Shown here one piece after another: positions 41,144-43,441 of a stretch of DNA of 43,441 nucleotides. How positions within the stretch are numbered: position 1 is the first letter of the stretch; the number at the start of each line of letters is the position of its first letter. The stretch is from positions 1 through 43,441 of the forward strand of contig WYBB01000155.1 of NCBI GenBank assembly GCA_011526585.1, given 5' to 3'. The position numbers and the translations under genes are program-made. Under the pieces are notes generated by a model that saw only the letters and a list, made by a program, of their open reading frames with translations, made no database searches and was not told the DNA's origin. The stretch comes from Deltaproteobacteria bacterium (GTDB lineage Bacteria; Myxococcota_A; UBA9042; PHBI01).

Positions 41144-42552
41144 CGCCCGCCCTCCGGCTCGACCTCATACAGCAACGCGCGCGCCGCCTCGACCAACGGC
41201 CCACGCCGCCCGACGTCCGCGTGCAGCCTGAGCCCGCCTTCCATGATCCGCATCTCGTCGAGCCACGCCTCGAGCTCGGGCGCCGGTCGCACGCCCAGCA
41301 CCTGCCGCAGATAGAGCGCGTCGTGAAACGACGTGCTCTGGTAGTTCAGCATCACGTCGTCGGCCCCCGGAACGCCCATGACGTAGCTCACGCCGGCGAC
41401 CCCGAGCATCGTCAGGAGCGCGTCCATGTCGTCCTGATCGGCCTCGGCGTGGTTGGTGTAGCAGACGTCGACGCCCATCGGCAGCCCGAGGAGCTTGCCG
41501 CACAGATGGTCTTCCAGCCCGGCGCGGATGATCTGCTTGGCGTCGAAGAGGTACTCGGGCCCGATGAAGCCGACGACGCTGTTGACGAGGAACGGATCGA
41601 ACGCGCGCGCCACCGCGTAGGCCCGCACCTCGAGGGTCTGCGCGTCGACGCCGTGGTGCGCGTCGGCCGACAGCGCGCTGCCCTGCCCGGTCTCGAAGTA
41701 CATGCACTGACCGTGCGGCGCGCGCCCGAGCGCGAGCGTCGCCTCCCTGGCCTCGGCGAGCAGCGCCAGATCGATCCCGAAGCTCCTGTTGGCCGCCTCG
41801 GTCCCGGCGATCGACTGGAAGCAGAGATCGATCGGCGCGCCTTGCCGCGCCAGCGCGAGCGTCGTCGTCACGTGCGCCAGCACGCAGCTCTGCGTCGGGA
41901 TCCGGTAGCGCTCGCGCAGCTCGTCGATCAGCGCGAGCAGCGTGACGACGTTGTCGGCGCGGTCGGTCGCCGGGTTGATGCCGATGCAGGCGTCACCGCT
42001 GCCGTAGAGCAGCCCGTCGAGGATCGACGCGAGGATCGCGCGCGCATCGTCGGTCGGATGGTTGGGCTGAAGGCGCGTCGCCATGCGCCCGGCCAGCCCG
42101 ATCGTCGTGCGGAAGCGCGACGTGACGCGCACCTTGCGCGCGACGGCGATCAGATCCTGGAGGCGCATGAGCTTTGAGACCGCCGCCACCATCTCCGGCG
42201 TCAGTGCCCACCTGAGCGCAGCGAGCGTCTCGGCCTGCACCTCGTCGCGGAGGAGGTGCTCGCGCAGCGCGCCGACGGTGAGGTGCGCGATCGGCGCGAA
42301 CGCGGACGCGTCGTGTTGGGTGCAGATGAGGCGCGTGACCTCGTCGCGCTCGGCGGGCACGACGTCTTCGGCGAGGAATTGCGTGAGCGGCACATCGGCG
42401 AGCGCCATCTGAGCGGCCACGCGCTCGGTCGCGCTCGCGGCGGCGATCCCGGCGAGCTCGTCGGCGGCCCGCCGCGGCGACGCCCTGGCGAGCAAGGTGC
42501 GCAGATCGTCGAACCGGTAGCGCGTCTGGCGGATGGTCGCCGAGAACCCCAT
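41140..42552 (-). CDS. eutB: ethanolamine ammonia-lyase large subunit
   Basis: A 470-residue TIM-barrel subunit that binds ethanolamine and cobalamin. Matches include FLAEDVVPAERDEVTRLI, GDACIGINPATD, ETGQGSALSADAHHGVD, FIGPEYLFDAKQI, GLPMGVDVCYTNHAEADQ and YQSTSFHDALYLR. Length is usual (about 450-470). GAGG sits 5 bases before the ATG at 42552. No eutA reactivase, microcompartment or permease gene is near, so in this organism the lyase probably works in the cytosol to supply ammonia and acetaldehyde from phosphatidylethanolamine breakdown (inference). The 335-base gap upstream shows no B12 riboswitch consensus that I could see. Confidence 0.96.
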   Translation of the reverse strand: MGFSATIRQTRYRFDDLRTLLARASPRRAADELAGIAAASATERVAAQMALADVPLTQFLAEDVVPAERDEVTRLICTQHDASAFAPIAHLTVGALREHLLRDEVQAETLAALRWALTPEMVAAVSKLMRLQDLIAVARKVRVTSRFRTTIGLAGRMATRLQPNHPTDDARAILASILDGLLYGSGDACIGINPATDRADNVVTLLALIDELRERYRIPTQSCVLAHVTTTLALARQGAPIDLCFQSIAGTEAANRSFGIDLALLAEAREATLALGRAPHGQCMYFETGQGSALSADAHHGVDAQTLEVRAYAVARAFDPFLVNSVVGFIGPEYLFDAKQIIRAGLEDHLCGKLLGLPMGVDVCYTNHAEADQDDMDALLTMLGVAGVSYVMGVPGADDVMLNYQSTSFHDALYLRQVLGVRPAPELEAWLDEMRIMEGGLRLHADVGRRGPLVEAARALLYEVEPEGGR

Positions 42553-42685
42553 GATACCTCGCCGCGGGATCGGACCACGGCGATGATCACCGAGGGCAGG
42601 ACGGCGCGCAAGGCCCGCTCCTCGAGGCCCGGCGCCTCGAGTGCGCCTGGCGGGCCGCCGCGGGCCGAGAGACCCGCGACGGTGT

Positions 42686-42736
42686 CCAATCAGAGGAAAA
42701 AAGATAGCGGATGATTGGGCGGACGTAGCGCCGCCC
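42686..42736 (-). promoter_or_regulatory. adjacent inverted repeats in the eutB leader region
   Basis: A perfect 7-base inverted repeat (42686-42692 with 42712-42718, 19-base loop) is followed by a 6-base one (42717-42722 with 42731-42736, 8-base loop). They sit 134-184 bases upstream of eutB. They could be an operator or leader structure; there is no T-run after a stem, so a terminator is unlikely. Confidence 0.3.
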
Positions 42737-42797
42737 GACAGGACACTGGAATTATCGTCATGTCTGATCGAAATCTGAGCCCCTAAATTGTCAACCG

Positions 42798-42867
42798 CGC
42801 GGTTTTACCGCGGGTCGGAAACCCGCGCCGACGCGGCCGAAAGCCGCAAATCGCCCGAGTTTCGGGC
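42798..42867 (+). promoter_or_regulatory. chain of four hairpins in the leader of the SRPBCC gene
   Basis: Four perfect stems follow each other: H1 CGCGGT-TTT-ACCGCG (42798-42812); H2 with 7-base arms at 42809-42815 and 42821-42827 and a CGGAA loop; H3 GCGGC-CGAAA-GCCGC (42833-42847); H4 GCCCGA-GTT-TCGGGC (42853-42867). H1 and H2 share 42809-42812, so their full forms exclude each other, as in attenuators. The ribosome binding site AGGAG follows 9 bases after H4. It looks like a structured RNA leader rather than a terminator. Confidence 0.6.
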
Positions 42868-42887
42868 CAAAAACCAGGAGACACGAG

Positions 42888-43319
42888 ATGCCGACCCTCA
42901 AGCTCGATCTGCTCGTCGATGGGGATCCCGCCGCCGTGTGGGCCGCGGTCGGAGGCTTCACCTCGATCGCCGAGTGGCACCCCGAGGTGCAGGCCTGTGA
43001 GCCCGGACAGGACGACCAGGGTCGCCAGCTCCGGACGATCACGTACAAGAACGGCCAGCAGGTCGTCGAGCGCCTCGTGCGCATGGACGACGTGACCCAG
43101 GGCTACCTCTACGCCATCGACAAGGGCAAGCTGCCGGTGCGCTTCTTCAACGGGCAGTTCCAGGTCTACGGCAACCGCGGCCTCTCGCACATCGTGTGGA
43201 CGATGGACTTCGACGTCGTCGAGGGCTACCCCGAAGAGCGCGCGCTGGCGATCATGGACGGCATCCTGCAATCCGCCAGACCCGGACTCGAGGCCCGAGC
43301 CTCTGCTCGCCCGTCGTAG
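42888..43319 (+). CDS. SRPBCC-fold (polyketide cyclase/START-like) protein
   Basis: A 143-residue protein with AGGAG 8 bases before the ATG. The pattern fits the SRPBCC superfamily: a first strand KLDLLVDGDPAAVWAAVGGF, the turn SIAEWHPEV, RTITYKNGQQVVERLVRMD in the central sheet, and a long C-terminal helix (EERALAIMDGILQSA). Such proteins bind hydrophobic small molecules in a groove or act as cyclases; the ligand here is unknown. The gene has a leader with four hairpins, which sets it apart from its neighbours. It diverges from eutB. Confidence 0.85.
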   Translation: MPTLKLDLLVDGDPAAVWAAVGGFTSIAEWHPEVQACEPGQDDQGRQLRTITYKNGQQVVERLVRMDDVTQGYLYAIDKGKLPVRFFNGQFQVYGNRGLSHIVWTMDFDVVEGYPEERALAIMDGILQSARPGLEARASARPS

Positions 43320-43331
43320 ATCCTATGAAGA

Positions 43332-43402
43332 CCGAGCCGTCCTGGCATCCTCACTCTTCTAACCAGGAGGGTGCCATGCGAACGGTGTTCTGGACGGCTC
43401 GG
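43332..43402 (+). promoter_or_regulatory. nested inverted repeats enclosing the ribosome binding site of the last gene
   Basis: An outer perfect 11-base inverted repeat, CCGAGCCGTCC (43332-43342) and GGACGGCTCGG (43392-43402), encloses an inner 9-base stem, GGCATCCTC (43344-43352) with GAGGGTGCC (43367-43375, one G-U pair). The inner stem covers most of the Shine-Dalgarno AGGAGG (43365-43370), and the ATG (43376) lies in the bulge between both stems. This should lower translation until it opens. Confidence 0.55.
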
Positions 43403-43441
43403 GAGTTGGATTCTACGTCGGACGTGAAGGTGATGTACATG
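43376..43441 (+). CDS. start of an unidentified protein, cut by the window end
   Basis: Twenty-two codons without a stop at the right edge, beginning MRTVFWTARELDSTSDV. A strong AGGAGGG ends 5 bases before the ATG, which makes a real start very likely. An in-frame ATG at 43325 would add 17 residues but has no binding site, and the added codons coincide with the Shine-Dalgarno region. Too short to name. Confidence 0.6.
   Translation, partial: MRTVFWTARELDSTSDVKVMYM

Larger units (their letters stand above)
42553..42887. other. 335-base divergent intergenic region (eutB / SRPBCC)
   Basis: No coding frame with support. The left part (42553-42680) is GC-rich without clear signals. The inverted repeat CCAATCA (42686-42692) / TGATTGG (42712-42718) encloses an A-run, and GGGCGG / CCGCCC (42717-42736) forms another stem. 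The AT-richer stretch 42749-42794 is the likeliest place for a promoter reading right (for example TAAATT at 42784-42789). From 42798 on comes the chain of hairpins described separately. Confidence 0.5.

Noticed and set aside
42553..42720. Cobalamin riboswitch upstream of the B12-dependent eutB
   Set aside because: I looked for the B12 box on the minus strand and found no match; the region is GC-rich with two short inverted repeats only.
43332..43402. Terminator of the SRPBCC gene
   Set aside because: The stem loop is long, spans the next ribosome binding site and start codon, and lacks a T-run.

Overview
The window is about 70% GC, densely coded and read from both strands, with several runs of genes joined by 1-4 base start/stop overlaps. 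A thrombospondin-type-3/MopE-motif giant lipoprotein, a lamin-tail/PKD/beta-helix lipoprotein, a Uma2 nuclease, an ECF sigma / secreted caspase-like pair and many C-terminally extended proteins together suggest a predatory or environmental Myxococcota (old Deltaproteobacteria). That placement is inference from gene content, since no rRNA or other phylogenetic marker is present. I saw no tRNA, rRNA, CRISPR array, insertion sequence or prophage.

Layout. 1-2967: the 5' part of a GH19-like protein (minus) diverges from a 2-phosphoglycerate-kinase-like / HAD pair (plus). 2996-7888 (minus): a large cysteine-repeat/PKD/beta-helix lipoprotein, a small membrane protein and a GNAT acetyltransferase. 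7887-12352 (plus): an adenylating enzyme fused to a carrier domain, an MBOAT acyltransferase and an SGNH/DltD-like protein, which together look like a Dlt-type acyl or aminoacyl export pathway, followed by a Uma2 nuclease. 12365-20728 (minus): a complete branched-chain amino-acid-type ABC importer (livK-H-M-G-F) continuing without a gap into a Rieske protein and an N-formylglutamate-amidohydrolase-like enzyme. 20917-28449 (plus): a 2510-residue lipoprotein. 28418-33037 (minus): polyphosphate kinase with two paralogous proteins of unknown function. 33147-36094 (plus): a degenerate cold-shock-like protein, an MFS exporter, a zinc-ribbon membrane protein and a zinc-ribbon CPBP protease. 36110-37138 (minus): SohB-like protease. 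37283-40300 (plus): ECF sigma factor, a membrane anti-sigma candidate and an exported caspase-like protein. 40283-42552 (minus): ethanolamine ammonia-lyase eutC and eutB. 42888 to the end (plus): an SRPBCC protein and the start of an unknown gene.

Most unusual points. The LivG ATPase is about twice the normal length because two membrane-spanning insertions split its nucleotide-binding domain without breaking any ATPase motif; this is the best candidate for something undescribed. Three 5' leaders carry striking inverted repeats at the ribosome binding site: livK (12 paired bases with the Shine-Dalgarno sequence as the 5-base bulge), the SRPBCC gene (four successive hairpins) and the last gene (nested stems around its ribosome binding site). 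A threefold hairpin repeat fills the livK-livH gap and supplies the livK stop codon. One gene next to ppk appears frameshifted at a run of four G/C.

All product names rest on motifs read by eye; no database search or folding program was run.
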